A stretch of DNA of 39,640 nucleotides from Flammula alnicola. Its lineage: Eukaryota; Basidiomycota; Agaricomycetes; Agaricales; Strophariaceae. Position 1 is the first letter of the stretch, and each line of letters opens with the position of its first letter. Positions 21,081 through 31,300 of this stretch are shown in pieces. A program made the translations under genes and the position numbers. The notes beneath the pieces were generated by a model that searched no databases, was not told where the DNA came from, and saw nothing but the letters and a program-made list of their open reading frames with translations. Location of the stretch: the NCBI GenBank assembly GCA_015499995.1, contig JADNRV010000394.1:1-39640 (forward strand). The letters are read 5' to 3'.

Positions 21081-24000
21081 CTGAGGTAACCGTAGGTTTG
21101 ATCCAAATTCCAAGAGGATCATACCCGGCGGTTCAGCGTAACGCCGCGCATGTCAAAGACGGCGAGCGCTTAGTTGCAAAACCCGTAGTTATTACTGTCA
21201 ATATAAATGGACAACCGGCTCGAGCATTACTCGACTCCGGTTCCCTAGGAGATTTTATATCTTCTACAATTACAGATCAGCTCAACTTAACTAAAGAGCT
21301 ATTCAAAGTCCCAGTATCTCCTCAACTAGCAGTACAGGGATCTAGATCTAAAATAAATGCAAAAACACAAGCCCGATTCCAATATGAAGGAATCGATGAA
21401 GAACGTACCTTTGATGTTATTAATATTTCACAGTACGATCTAATTTTAGGCACTACATGGCTATATCAGCATAGTGTCAGTATAGGGTTTAACCCCGCTC
21501 GAGTATTCATTGGAAGCGATGTTTCTAAGCCCTTGCTTGGAAAATCGGTCACTACGGTGGCCTCCCGCGCTATGGAAGTTACTAGTGAATCCATAAATAA
21601 AGCGCGTAAAATATTAATTGACTATGCTGAGCCGCTCTGCAAAACCGCAGGGGAAACTAAATTGCCGCCATTGAGGGCAATTAATCATACAGTTCCTCTT
21701 ATTGATGAGACAAAATTGTATCCATGGAGGGCATCTCGCTGCCCAGAACCATTTCGAAAAGAATGGGCAGAAAAACGCGACGCTTATCTTAAAACCGGAC
21801 GCTGGAAAATAACTAGCTCTCGGAATACAGTTCCTATGCTACTGATACCTAAACCGCGTGCGCCCGGTGAACCAGCGATGCTTCGCACGGTCGTGGACCT
21901 GCGAGCGCGAAATGACAACACTGTTAAATTAACTTCGCCGCTTCCTGATCCGGAAGGAATACTTAGGCGCGCAGCGGCGCATCCATTCCGATCAACTATG
22001 GATGGCAAAGATGCATATGAGCAAATCCGTATTGAGCCTAGCCATGTTGACCGCACAGCGGTTACAACACCTGATGGTAACATGGTTAGTCTAGTAATTC
22101 AAATTGGAGATTGTAATGCTCCTGCAACTTATCAAGCTCTAATGAATCATATATTTTCGCCCTATATTGGGAGATTTATGGACATCTATCTAGATGACAT
22201 AGTAATTTACTCTAATACCTTGGAAGAACATCTCCAGCATACCAAACTGATTATTGATATCCTTACCAAGGAGAAATTATATTTGAGTAAAAAGAAACTC
22301 CACTTTCTGGAGCCTGAATTGAAAATACTCGGACGCATAGTTGACGACAGCGGTATCCGAATGGACCCTGATAAAGTCGACTCTGTGGTCAATTGGAAAA
22401 CCCCTACAAACCACGACCTGTTGCGCGGATTCTTGGGATCAGTAGGATATCTTGCTGATGATATTCCTAATGTCCGGATCCCTATGGCTGTGCTACATGG
22501 GCTAACAGGTGACACCGTCGCATTCCGATGGGGTTATACTGAACAACGTGCGTTTGAAGATGTAAAGCGCTTGGTGCAAAACGCGCGTGATCATCGCCGA
22601 GTACCATTAAAATACACGAAAGATTCACCTACCATTTGGATGGTAACGGATGGTTGCTCCACTGGGATAGCTGGGGTAGTCAGCCAAGGTGATAATTGGA
22701 AGACTGCGCAGATTGCAGCTTTCTATTCCGCTAAACTAAATTCTGCACAACAGAATTACCCTGTACATGAAATTGAGATGCTTGCTGGTGTCGAAACTAT
22801 GCTGCGGCATCGTGATATTCTGCAGGGTACTAAATTTAAATGGATTACTGACCATAAAGGTCTAATACATTTACTTCGACAGAAAAATCTATCTGGCCGC
22901 CAAGCACGCTGGTGTGAAAAGATCAGTGAATTTGACTTTGAAGTAATGTATGTTCCGGGTACCGAAAATGTGGTCGCAGATGCGTTATCCCGCATATACT
23001 CCAATGACTCACCAGGCACTGTCCGCGCTGAGTCAGAGTATACATATTTTGATATTCTTAATGATGACGCACCTATTGAATTATCATTACCAGTACTTGC
23101 TGGGATAGATGCTAAAGTAGCTGTCCAGCGGAAGCCTAGAAAGAAACCGCCTCCTGCTGAAACAGGCCGTCCTGAGACGTCCGCAGAATTTGCACGGCGT
23201 GTGAAGGATCGTTTCGTTCTCAAAGGCCCTGGAGAACGAAAGGAGGGCGGGAGTACGACTAAAAATAAACCACATGACGTATCAAGTCCGGAAACGCCAG
23301 ATCGATCAGTAGATTCCATTACGGAAGCTATAAATAGAAACGTACCTGATGATCAACGCGGGACTGAAATAGAGTCCATGGTCCATCAAACGTCTCTATT
23401 AAAAGTCTTATCTCAAGCCGAAGACGGTTTAAACTTTGTCCAAGAGATCCGGGATCAATATACCAAAGATCCATTCTTTCAACGATTAGTATCTAATCCT
23501 AAAGAATTCAAGAACTTTGAAACAGAAGACGGATTAGTATATTTGAAAGAGAATGGACAAAAAACCTTATGCATTCCTAAAATTACTATACAAGGAAGAA
23601 ATGCCCGAGAAATTGCCATATCGGAAGCACATTCACTTTTAGCTCATCTCGGAGCGAATAAAACTTTAACCTACCTACGCGCACACGTGTGGTGGAAAGA
23701 GATGGCCTCCGACGTCACTGCTTATTGTTTAACTTGCATAACATGCCGCCGGAGTAAGCCAAGCAATCAAAAACCCTATGGACTATTGAATCCCTTACTG
23801 GTCCCATCATTACCCTGGGAGTCTATTGGAGTGGACTTTGTCGGACCACTCCCTGAGTCCACGAATAGAGACGGATCATTCGATCAAATAACTGTCGTCA
23901 TCTGTTTATTGACTGCCATGGTCCATCTGATACCTAGTAGAATAACTTATACAACCCGAGACGTCGCCGAACTTATGTTTGAGCATGTCTATAAATTACA

Positions 24001-24967
24001 TGGACTCCCTAAGCACATAATCAGTGATAGGGATGTACTATTCACCAGTACATTCTGGACTCACCTGAATCAACTCATTGGAACTCAATTAAACATGTCC
24101 AGTGCTTATCATCCGGAAACGGATGGCTCAACTGAACGAGCGAACCGCACGGTTACTCAAATGCTGAGACAGTGCGTTAACAGTAAACAAACAGATTGGG
24201 TAGCTAAATTACCCAGTATAGAATTTGCCATCAATTGTGCACGCTCTCAAAGTACTGGATATGCGCCATTCTTTTTAAATACAGGACGCATGCCACGTTC
24301 AATGATTTGGGACTCTGCTAAAAAATCAGAATACCCATCTATTAGAAATTTTGCTCTACAGCGAAAACTGGCTATCATTGCCGCTCATGACAGTATCTTA
24401 GCATCTAGAGTTAAACAAACTCATGACGCAAATAAGCACCGTCGTCCGGCTCCTTTTAGTGAAGGAGACCTAATATATCTATCGTCTAAAAACATATCCT
24501 TCCCTGCTGGGCTAGCTCGAAAACTGATTCCTAAATTTATAGGTCCATACAAAATCCTAAAGGATTATCAAAACTTCTCTTACAAAGTCCAGCTCCCTCC
24601 AACCCTGAAACAGCGCGGCGTTCATGATGTTTTTCATGCTTCCCTTCTCAGAATCCATATTCCAAACGACGACCGTCTCTTCCCTGGACGCGACTTTTCA
24701 CAATTCAATTCCGGTGACGAATCTGAACCTGAATGGGCCGTCGATAAAATTCTTGGTCACTCAGGACTCAAAACGGACGCACGCTTCAAGATTTTATGGA
24801 AAGCTGGTGACATAACCTGGCTTCCCTATTCCCAAATTTCGCATTTGAATGCACTTACCGACTACCTGGATTTACACAATGCAACTTCTATCCATTCTCT
24901 CCCTCTCGGTACCGCGTCGCCACCGTCCGAAGATCCCCAATTATCTCTGGGGTCAGTATCCCTTTAA
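21044..24967 (+). CDS. Retrotransposon Pol: protease, RT, RNase H, integrase, chromodomain
   Basis: Continuous 1,307-codon frame. Protease: LLDSGS near residue 63. Reverse transcriptase: VVDLRARN, then the catalytic YLDD near residue 382. RNase H: TDGCSTGIAG and TDHKGLIHLL. Connection: YVPGTENVVADALSR. Integrase: zinc-binding H-H-C-C starting HSLLAHLG and ending CLTCITC (from about 862), catalytic D in GVDFVG (about 931), D in SDRD (about 993) and E in GSTERAN (about 1029). At the C-terminus a chromodomain-like segment (about 1225-1285; EWAVDKILGHSG, ITWLPYSQI) follows. The frame starts inside the upstream ORF, shifted by -1 with overlap about 21021-21080. All catalytic residues look intact. 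Confidence 0.97.
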   Translation: MESRIATPDHSVTEVTVGLIQIPRGSYPAVQRNAAHVKDGERLVAKPVVITVNINGQPARALLDSGSLGDFISSTITDQLNLTKELFKVPVSPQLAVQGSRSKINAKTQARFQYEGIDEERTFDVINISQYDLILGTTWLYQHSVSIGFNPARVFIGSDVSKPLLGKSVTTVASRAMEVTSESINKARKILIDYAEPLCKTAGETKLPPLRAINHTVPLIDETKLYPWRASRCPEPFRKEWAEKRDAYLKTGRWKITSSRNTVPMLLIPKPRAPGEPAMLRTVVDLRARNDNTVKLTSPLPDPEGILRRAAAHPFRSTMDGKDAYEQIRIEPSHVDRTAVTTPDGNMVSLVIQIGDCNAPATYQALMNHIFSPYIGRFMDIYLDDIVIYSNTLEEHLQHTKLIIDILTKEKLYLSKKKLHFLEPELKILGRIVDDSGIRMDPDKVDSVVNWKTPTNHDLLRGFLGSVGYLADDIPNVRIPMAVLHGLTGDTVAFRWGYTEQRAFEDVKRLVQNARDHRRVPLKYTKDSPTIWMVTDGCSTGIAGVVSQGDNWKTAQIAAFYSAKLNSAQQNYPVHEIEMLAGVETMLRHRDILQGTKFKWITDHKGLIHLLRQKNLSGRQARWCEKISEFDFEVMYVPGTENVVADALSRIYSNDSPGTVRAESEYTYFDILNDDAPIELSLPVLAGIDAKVAVQRKPRKKPPPAETGRPETSAEFARRVKDRFVLKGPGERKEGGSTTKNKPHDVSSPETPDRSVDSITEAINRNVPDDQRGTEIESMVHQTSLLKVLSQAEDGLNFVQEIRDQYTKDPFFQRLVSNPKEFKNFETEDGLVYLKENGQKTLCIPKITIQGRNAREIAISEAHSLLAHLGANKTLTYLRAHVWWKEMASDVTAYCLTCITCRRSKPSNQKPYGLLNPLLVPSLPWESIGVDFVGPLPESTNRDGSFDQITVVICLLTAMVHLIPSRITYTTRDVAELMFEHVYKLHGLPKHIISDRDVLFTSTFWTHLNQLIGTQLNMSSAYHPETDGSTERANRTVTQMLRQCVNSKQTDWVAKLPSIEFAINCARSQSTGYAPFFLNTGRMPRSMIWDSAKKSEYPSIRNFALQRKLAIIAAHDSILASRVKQTHDANKHRRPAPFSEGDLIYLSSKNISFPAGLARKLIPKFIGPYKILKDYQNFSYKVQLPPTLKQRGVHDVFHASLLRIHIPNDDRLFPGRDFSQFNSGDESEPEWAVDKILGHSGLKTDARFKILWKAGDITWLPYSQISHLNALTDYLDLHNATSIHSLPLGTASPPSEDPQLSLGSVSL

Positions 24968-25084
24968 TTTCCTCTTTAATCTTCGCCATTCACCTATAAA
25001 ATCCCTCGCTACTCTACTATCTTCCCTTGGTCGATGAAAATCTTCTCCCTCATCGATCACTTCGTTCTATTCCCCTTCCTCATC

Positions 25085-26018
25085 ATGTCTACTATCCTTG
25101 TTGATACCAACTCTAAACCTCCCTCGGACAATTCGCCGGCTACTCCCCCGAGGCCACAACTGCTCTCACGGACGTTATCATGTCTGCTCCAGTGCTTACG
25201 GCTGCTCCCGGCAAACTTTCCGTCGCTACCCAAGTCCCATTGAACGATACACCCAAGACTCCTATTGTCAATATTCCCCAGGTTCCTATTCATTTCTTTA
25301 ATTATAAATCCTTGTCCTAATCTACTGTCTTAAGACTTCTGCACTTAATTTAACCCCTAGTAATTCTTTCAAATTCCCTCGTCATTTTTTATTCAAATCC
25401 CAACTTGCTTCCACTTTTCCAACTACTTTAGATGATCCTCCAACCCTGCCTCACGTTGACCCCAACGCTGAAATCTCTGACATCATGGAAATTGATGCTA
25501 TCATCCCCTACAAGAAACCGCTCACCCTTACCGAAGCACACCCCCATCTCACACGGCGCTCGCGTATTACTTTCGAACTCTTCGACCCTTACCTCAAACG
25601 CTCCCACGGATTCCACGTTGGACAGGTCGCTATGTTTATTGTTACCGACACTCGCCTTCGCCGCGGACGACTTACTCAAGGAATGATCCCCGCGGCGTAT
25701 GTAACCTGGGCGTCTATCTTTAACGCTTCCAGTGATGACATCAAATTCACCCTCTTCGATTTCTCTACTAAACTCCCTATTGTCTCCGGAAACGAACCAA
25801 CCCTGGCAGCCTTCGAAATCGATCCCGAACTTGTGTACCCTACTGAAGTACAGGACTCCACTCGCGATGACCCACGCAAAGACTTACGCCGTCGCAAGGA
25901 TCCCCGACCTTCATCTAGCTCCCGCGCTGTCGTCCGATCCAATCATTCTATTTCGGCTCGCACACGTTCTGATCCTATCACCTCGGCTCATCGCGGCAAG
26001 TCCGGCACACGCAACTAA
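25085..26018 (+). pseudogene. Extra 3' ORF of the retrotransposon, frameshifted, unknown function
   Basis: An open region lies between pol and the 3' LTR, where most chromoviruses have nothing. It begins MSTILVDTNS at 25085, steps -1 near 25130 into YSPEATTALTDVIMSAP, and steps -1 again near 25308-25320. It then stays open to the stop at 26016-26018; this last frame is open from about 25308 and includes MEIDAIIPYKKPLTLTEAHP and FHVGQVAMFIVTDTR. The C-terminus is basic and Ser-rich. There is no transmembrane segment or signal peptide, so it does not look like an envelope. An intron from about 25281 to 25431 was considered but gives the wrong phase. Not recognised. Confidence 0.6.
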
Positions 26019-26045
26019 TCTCTTATGGAATCTGTGGCCTTCTTA

Positions 26046-26065
26046 CAGACGGCCAGGAGGGCGTA
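26046..26065 (+). promoter_or_regulatory. Candidate polypurine tract
   Basis: A purine-rich stretch (GGCCAGGAGGGCG and neighbours) directly precedes the 3' LTR and is the probable primer site for plus-strand DNA synthesis. It is short and interrupted by pyrimidines, so the assignment rests mostly on position. Confidence 0.5.
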
Positions 26066-26913
26066 TGTAACAAATACCATCACGCATCACGTACCACGCA
26101 CCACCACGCATCACGTATCACGTACCTTATGATTATCCGCCTGTTCCCGCGATCCTTGTATCTTATCTTATCTTCGTAAGCCCCTATTTGTTTCATTAAC
26201 TACTTGTATATAGCTAGGGAAATGCACGGGTAACCCGTGGGTGTCCCGGCGCCTACCCGTACCCATACCCGCCAGTACCCATACCCGTGACCCGCACGGG
26301 TTTACCCGTCAAAATGGCGCCCAGAACGTCGAAAACGGTGGAGAAATGGCTGAGATACACTCAATTTCGATGATTTTCACGAAATTAGGTGTATCTCCAT
26401 CAATTCTGCACCGTTTTCGACGTTCTGGGGCTTGTTTTGATGGTCGCGGGTATGCGAATTGGTACCCGTACCCGTACCCGTCAGTACCCATACCCGTGAC
26501 CCGTGCGGGTTTGCAAACCCATGCATTTCCCTATATATAGCTTCGTTCAACTGCCCAAGGCTCCGTATTTACTTACTATTCTCTGACTCGCTATTATGAC
26601 TATATCTCTTATTATTTGACTCCTCTTTTGACTCCTTTATCGTCACCCTATGATTTGTTTTGACTCCCTAATCCCTTGTAAAATGACTTACTCAATACCT
26701 ACCTATAACGCGTCCGTCTTCTCGTCTCCGGACTCCATTTTATTACCTGACTCGTGTACTCTTAGCTTAGTATAAATAGTCGACCATTTGTACAGGACAA
26801 GACAGTCAATCACACAGTTTTAACCTGTTCACTTGATTCTCGCGCTATCTACAACCGTGTGCCAATTCGTCTTTCAGTGACTCCCACGCCTCTGAAAGCT
26901 CCCAATTGTCACA
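26066..26913 (+). repeat. 3' LTR (521 bp plus MITE)
   Basis: Direct copy of the 5' LTR, with one substitution by eye and its own insertion. A TATAAATA box at 26771-26778 points towards the enoyl-CoA hydratase gene, whose ATG is at 27004. The LTR ends TGTCACA and is followed by the second AGCAG target duplication. Confidence 0.97.
26215..26533. mobile_element. MITE with 8-bp target duplication (hAT-like) in 3' LTR
   Basis: A 319-bp element absent from the 5' LTR. Its termini are TAGGGAAATGCA and TGCATTTCCCTA. It is flanked by TATATAGC at 26207-26214 and 26534-26541. Subterminal arrays of TACCCGTACCC-type words and an internal inverted repeat (AGAACGTCGAAAACGG and its complement) are visible. 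Terminal TAGGG with an 8-bp duplication is typical of non-autonomous hAT elements. Excising it with one duplication leaves exactly 521 bp of LTR. Confidence 0.92.
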
Positions 26914-27003
26914 AGCAGAGCCCCTATGATAAGCGGCGTGATTCCGGTTCATTCAAGTCAACTACCCGCCCCGGAGCTTGTTGGTTTGTACTTGGCTACA
27001 GCT

Positions 27004-28248
27004 ATGGCGGTATTTCGTGCAGTGACGCATAGCTCGAGAATAATATCTCGGAGTCTACCTAGTTGCATCGGACAAGCAAGACGATTCTTGCAAGTGCAAG
27101 CTTCTCAGCAAGCATTCCTCGAACCTGTTGAATCCCATCCTGGAATCACTTGTCTTTCCCTCAATCGACCACAGAGCAAGAATGCTATATCCATGACGCT
27201 TCTTCAAGTAACTTTGTGCATATCTCTGACCGTTCATGGCATATACTGAATTGAACAACTGCAGCAACTTCGGGAAAGTCTTGAAACCGCTCATTATGAC
27301 AAGAGGTGCGTACACTTGTCTCCATTCCACGTTGCTCAACCTCTGAAGCCTGAAGGTGGCAAGTATAGTGTTCGAGTTCTGATTCTGCGCTCAACCACTG
27401 TCGGATCCTTCTGCGCTGGCGCAGATCTAGCGGAGAGGCGTACAATGTCACAACCTCAAGTTGCTAGGTTTCTTGCGGAGCTGCGGGACGCCCTAGGGAA
27501 ACTAGAATCACTTCCAATGCCGACCATTGCTGCTATTGATGGACCAGCTCTTGGGGGAGGTCTGGAACTGAGTTTGGCTTGTGACTTGCGAGTTGCTGGT
27601 GAGTCGGTTCACTCTTACCAGTTGCGCAATATCAATGAATATTCATGCACCAATTTTATTATGTAGGACACGATGTCACAAAAATCGGGCTACCTGAAAC
27701 TGGCCTTGGAATTATTCCTGGAGCCGGTGGAACGCAAAGGGCAACCCGACTGTTAGGACCCTCTAAAGCCAAAGATTTAATATTCACAGCACGTTCATTG
27801 ACGGCTGCGGAGGCATTGGAATGGGGTTTGTCAACTCACAAACAGTACCGGTCAACCGTCTGACGTGATCCCCCACTCAACAGGTCTTGTCAACTACGTC
27901 TCATCTCCTGGTGCCACAGCCTTCGCCCGCTCGCTTGAGCTAGCCGAGGCCATCGCAAAAAACGGTTGATCCTGTCTCTTTCTAATTCTGTCCAGAGATC
28001 TGATTGTTGTCTAGCACCACTGGCACTGCGTGCTGCGAAGCAAGCAATCTCCAGGTCAGAAGATTTGCCTCTGGAAACAGGTACATTTTCTTTTGTTCTG
28101 GGCCCAGCAAAGTTCATGCTAGACACGATTTGATACAGGACTCGACTTTGAGCGTGCATCATACGAAACCCTCCTGACTAGCCGAGATCGCACCGAGGCT
28201 CTCGAGGCTTTCCGAGAGAAGCGCCGACCAATTTTCATGGGTGAATAA
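27004..28248 (+). CDS. Enoyl-CoA hydratase/isomerase family protein, mitochondrial type
   Basis: Crotonase-fold hydratase of 296 residues from seven exons: 27004-27207, 27265-27305, 27369-27598, 27667-27825, 27884-27964, 28015-28080 and 28139-28248. The first 35 residues are basic and amphipathic without acidic residues ([15 protein letters not shown]), fitting a mitochondrial presequence. Signatures are [10 protein letters not shown], the oxyanion-hole [32 protein letters not shown] with one catalytic Glu, and [18 protein letters not shown] with the second. The pattern is close to AUH (3-methylglutaconyl-CoA hydratase) and ECHDC2 proteins; which of these cannot be settled here. Its promoter was moved by the retrotransposon, which now ends 90 bp before the ATG. 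Confidence 0.92.
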
Positions 28249-28305
28249 GGGTATATTCGTACAATACAATCCGAACTTCTAAAAAATTACAATCGCATGG
28301 GTGAA

Positions 28306-31300
28306 CTAAGAGGAGTTCGACGTTCCAAATGGCCTCGAGAAGGTCCCTGTCAGACCCGAAGGAATCGTTGGCATTCCCATTGAGAGACCTTCCACCTTCA
28401 AACCTTCCAATTCCTTCATCATCACACTCAAACGAGTGAATCTGTCTCGCAATCCATGTCCTTGACCAGCTGCGTCCGGAATTGCCTCCGAGTCGAATCC
28501 TTTCTCAAACTGTCCCCAGTCACTTCGCAAGGAAAGGTATGGTTTGAGTAGTGAAGAATCGATGCGACCGAGGTAATTCTCGGTAATGTATGATTTAAGA
28601 ATCTCGGGTCGAACAAGGAACACGTTTCCAAGTTGGCGAATAAACTCGAAACGTTCGTGAAGGGCAGGAATACCGAAGCTGCTGACCGTGTCTTGATATG
28701 ATTTGAGATCCCTGCACACCATCGCAACCAGTCGGTCAGAAAACCTTGCTATAAAATATGAAAGGTAGGGATACTAACTTTGCTAGCATAAGTCCTCCGG
28801 TGGCGCTTACAGGGAATTTGCGAAGGTGATCCAAGAGTAAACTAGAAGCGAGATCAGCACCCTCCAACAACAGCAAAATAATTTCACAGCAGCGACTCAC
28901 CTGTGGAAAGCAACACCTATTTCTGTTAAAAAGGCTTCGAGGTTCTTCCCGCTCAAGTTTTGCTTGGCGGCATCCCGGACTTTCTCGAGACCCTCGCAGC
29001 ACAAAACACAGGGTTCAGTGTTTACGCGTGCGAAAGACAAATCGTCGTTCCGAGGTTTGAAATCATTGCGTTTTTGTTTCGTTAGCTGGGCAGAAAGCCA
29101 GTTGATGATGGCTAGATGCGCATAGTCAGTATGTAGAGCGAATACCCGGATATGAAGAACATACCATCAGTAATACGCTGAAGTAGAGTGTTGGCTCCAG
29201 TTTCCATTCTATTCACAGTCTGATTATTGAACACCACCATTTCTCTGCGGATGGTTACAGAGGAGCTTGCAAGAGGCAGAAGTGCGATATTGACATATTG
29301 TTGCCACAGGTGGCAAATCAGGTCGATAGACCTCACGATTGTCAGCGGCTGCATACTTGGCTCTGTTTTGCTATCTGCGGCTTCTAGTCGTAGCTGGGCT
29401 CTGAAAACAAGGTTTAATGTAAATGTATATTTCTCGAACGCATGCACGCACGTTTCAAGGGCAATGTCAACATAAGAATTCCCGATTGCTTCAGCTAACA
29501 CTCGAAGAAGCGTAGACGTGTTCTTAGGCCTGAAAGAAGGTAAACAGCTGAAAGAATCTTCAAACGGCGAAACTTACACATCATTTGGAGGGCTGAGCTC
29601 TACACAACGGCCAATCGTTTCTGCATGCCACTTGAGCATTTTCTCGGCAACGTCGACACTGAGCACCCCGTCTTCTTCACGAATGGGTTCTTCGGGTGAT
29701 TTGTCGGCGTTTCGATCGGGGTTGATCACTCCGAATCTCATCAGAGCCGCAGCAGCTTGAGCAGAGGTTGTACTCGCACCACTTGCTGTGGTCGTCGTCG
29801 TAGCTGCACTGATCTGGTTCACCATCCGATCGAACATGGATGATTTTCCCTTTTGAGCTTTCTGCTTACAGAGAAAGTTTAGCCATTGCTCTATTACTTG
29901 ATAAATGGACATCACGAACATGATATCGAGCAAAATTTGCCAAGAGGTTCCCGTATAGAGTTATTAAACTTTTGGTTTCTCGTTCCATGTACCGCTGGCC
30001 TTCGGTATAGGGAACGAATAATTCTTCCATCGCCGTCTCCAGCATCGTACTAATAGCAGTCGAGGGCGTCGAACCTGTCACAGGCGCAGACCCGGTTAGA
30101 GACCTGCGAAATTCTGTGGCCTCGTAAGGGGTACGTGATGACATGTGGGGTAACTCGTGGGCTTTGAGATCCTCAACCAATGTCGAGGCTTGGAAATGGA
30201 CAAGCTGCAAAACGCGTAGATATGCTAAATCTGACATATCCGATCCTTTGTGAAGCAGTTGCTCCATGTGTTGTTGTATCTGGAATATTTTACCTCAAAG
30301 AGTTGTACAGAAAGGAAGGAAGGATTCGTACTGATTGAGCGAACACTCGCTGGAGGAAAACTTGCATAACGACGGGAGGGTTTGGAAACACTGCTTTGAC
30401 AATTTGTGCCTCAGTATCAACTGTACCACGGATTTCTGAAAACAATTCGGTTAATCCAATTTCATTCTTTGGAGGACTGGCGTTGGGATCAGCTATTGAA
30501 CCCCATCTGTTAAGGACGAGGTTAGAAAATGTTGATAGGATGATGAACGATAGTAACTGACAGAACTGTGTCGACCGGTGGAGGCGCGTCGCGAATGTTA
30601 TTGATAAAGAAGTCGTGTTGGTTGACATATACTTGGACGCATGACGCCCCTCCGTTAAATTCGAGGAGTGTTTGGGCGCAGTGCTGTTAAATTTAGGGTG
30701 AGTGTACAGACCATTCCTAAGAGAAATTTGACCAACATGCATCAACTTGGGATCCCCTTTACGGTAGCATCGGTCGAAAAGATTCAGCATTTCTTTTTCG
30801 AACTTTTCGCAGTATTTCTCGATGTTCTCTCGTGTCTTATCCAAATAATTAAATAACAGTAATTCAGCAGCCTTTTGAAACTTACCTTATCAGAGTTGGG
30901 CAAGTCTACTTCTTTTGCCACAGTATTGAGACGTCGCAAAACTACCGCCACCTGCCGTCTTCCTGCTCTTCCTTCCTTCCGCAAGGCATCAAGCCCAGTT
31001 GTGTCTCCTTTACTGAATTGGTTGTAGAAGTCGATAAGGTCATAAGCTGCTTGAGCCCGTTGACGCTCGACGTGGACGGTTTCCAGTTGGTCACCTATCC
31101 ATATTATGAACTGAAGGATTCAGAAATGTCTTGAACCCTACCTATTCGAACGGCAGTACTGCTGACTTCGTTCATCCGACTTTCCATTCCTGAGAATGAG
31201 TTTCCCACTGCCTAAGGCACATAGTAAGATATAATGATGCATAATGCAGGGCGCCCATACCTCGAAACCCTTGGTCAACTCCACCATCTTCTTTGAATAC

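Larger units (their letters stand above)
12929..26913 (+). mobile_element. Ty3/gypsy chromovirus-type LTR retrotransposon, complete, with nested insertions
   Basis: Complete element bounded by direct LTRs that begin TGTAACAAATACC and end AATTGTCACA (TG...CA). It is flanked by a 5-bp target duplication AGCAG at 12924-12928 and 26914-26918. The internal order is leader, gag with zinc knuckle, a spacer of repeated domains, protease, RT, RNase H, integrase and chromodomain, then an extra 3' ORF. This domain order with integrase after RNase H defines Ty3/gypsy, and the chromodomain defines chromoviruses. Total length is 13,985 bp. Subtracting four DNA-element insertions and their duplications leaves about 10.36 kb. 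LTRs of 521 bp differ at one base by eye (13453 A, 26642 G), so insertion was recent. Frame breaks suggest it is not autonomous as sequenced. Confidence 0.97.

Noticed and set aside
25281..25431. Intron within the extra 3' ORF, GT after CCCCAG to CTTTAG
   Set aside because: Splicing there joins the wrong frame and would discard a stretch that is open in the downstream frame.
25085..26018. Envelope-like gene after integrase
   Set aside because: No signal peptide, transmembrane helix or cysteine pattern is visible; position alone is not evidence.
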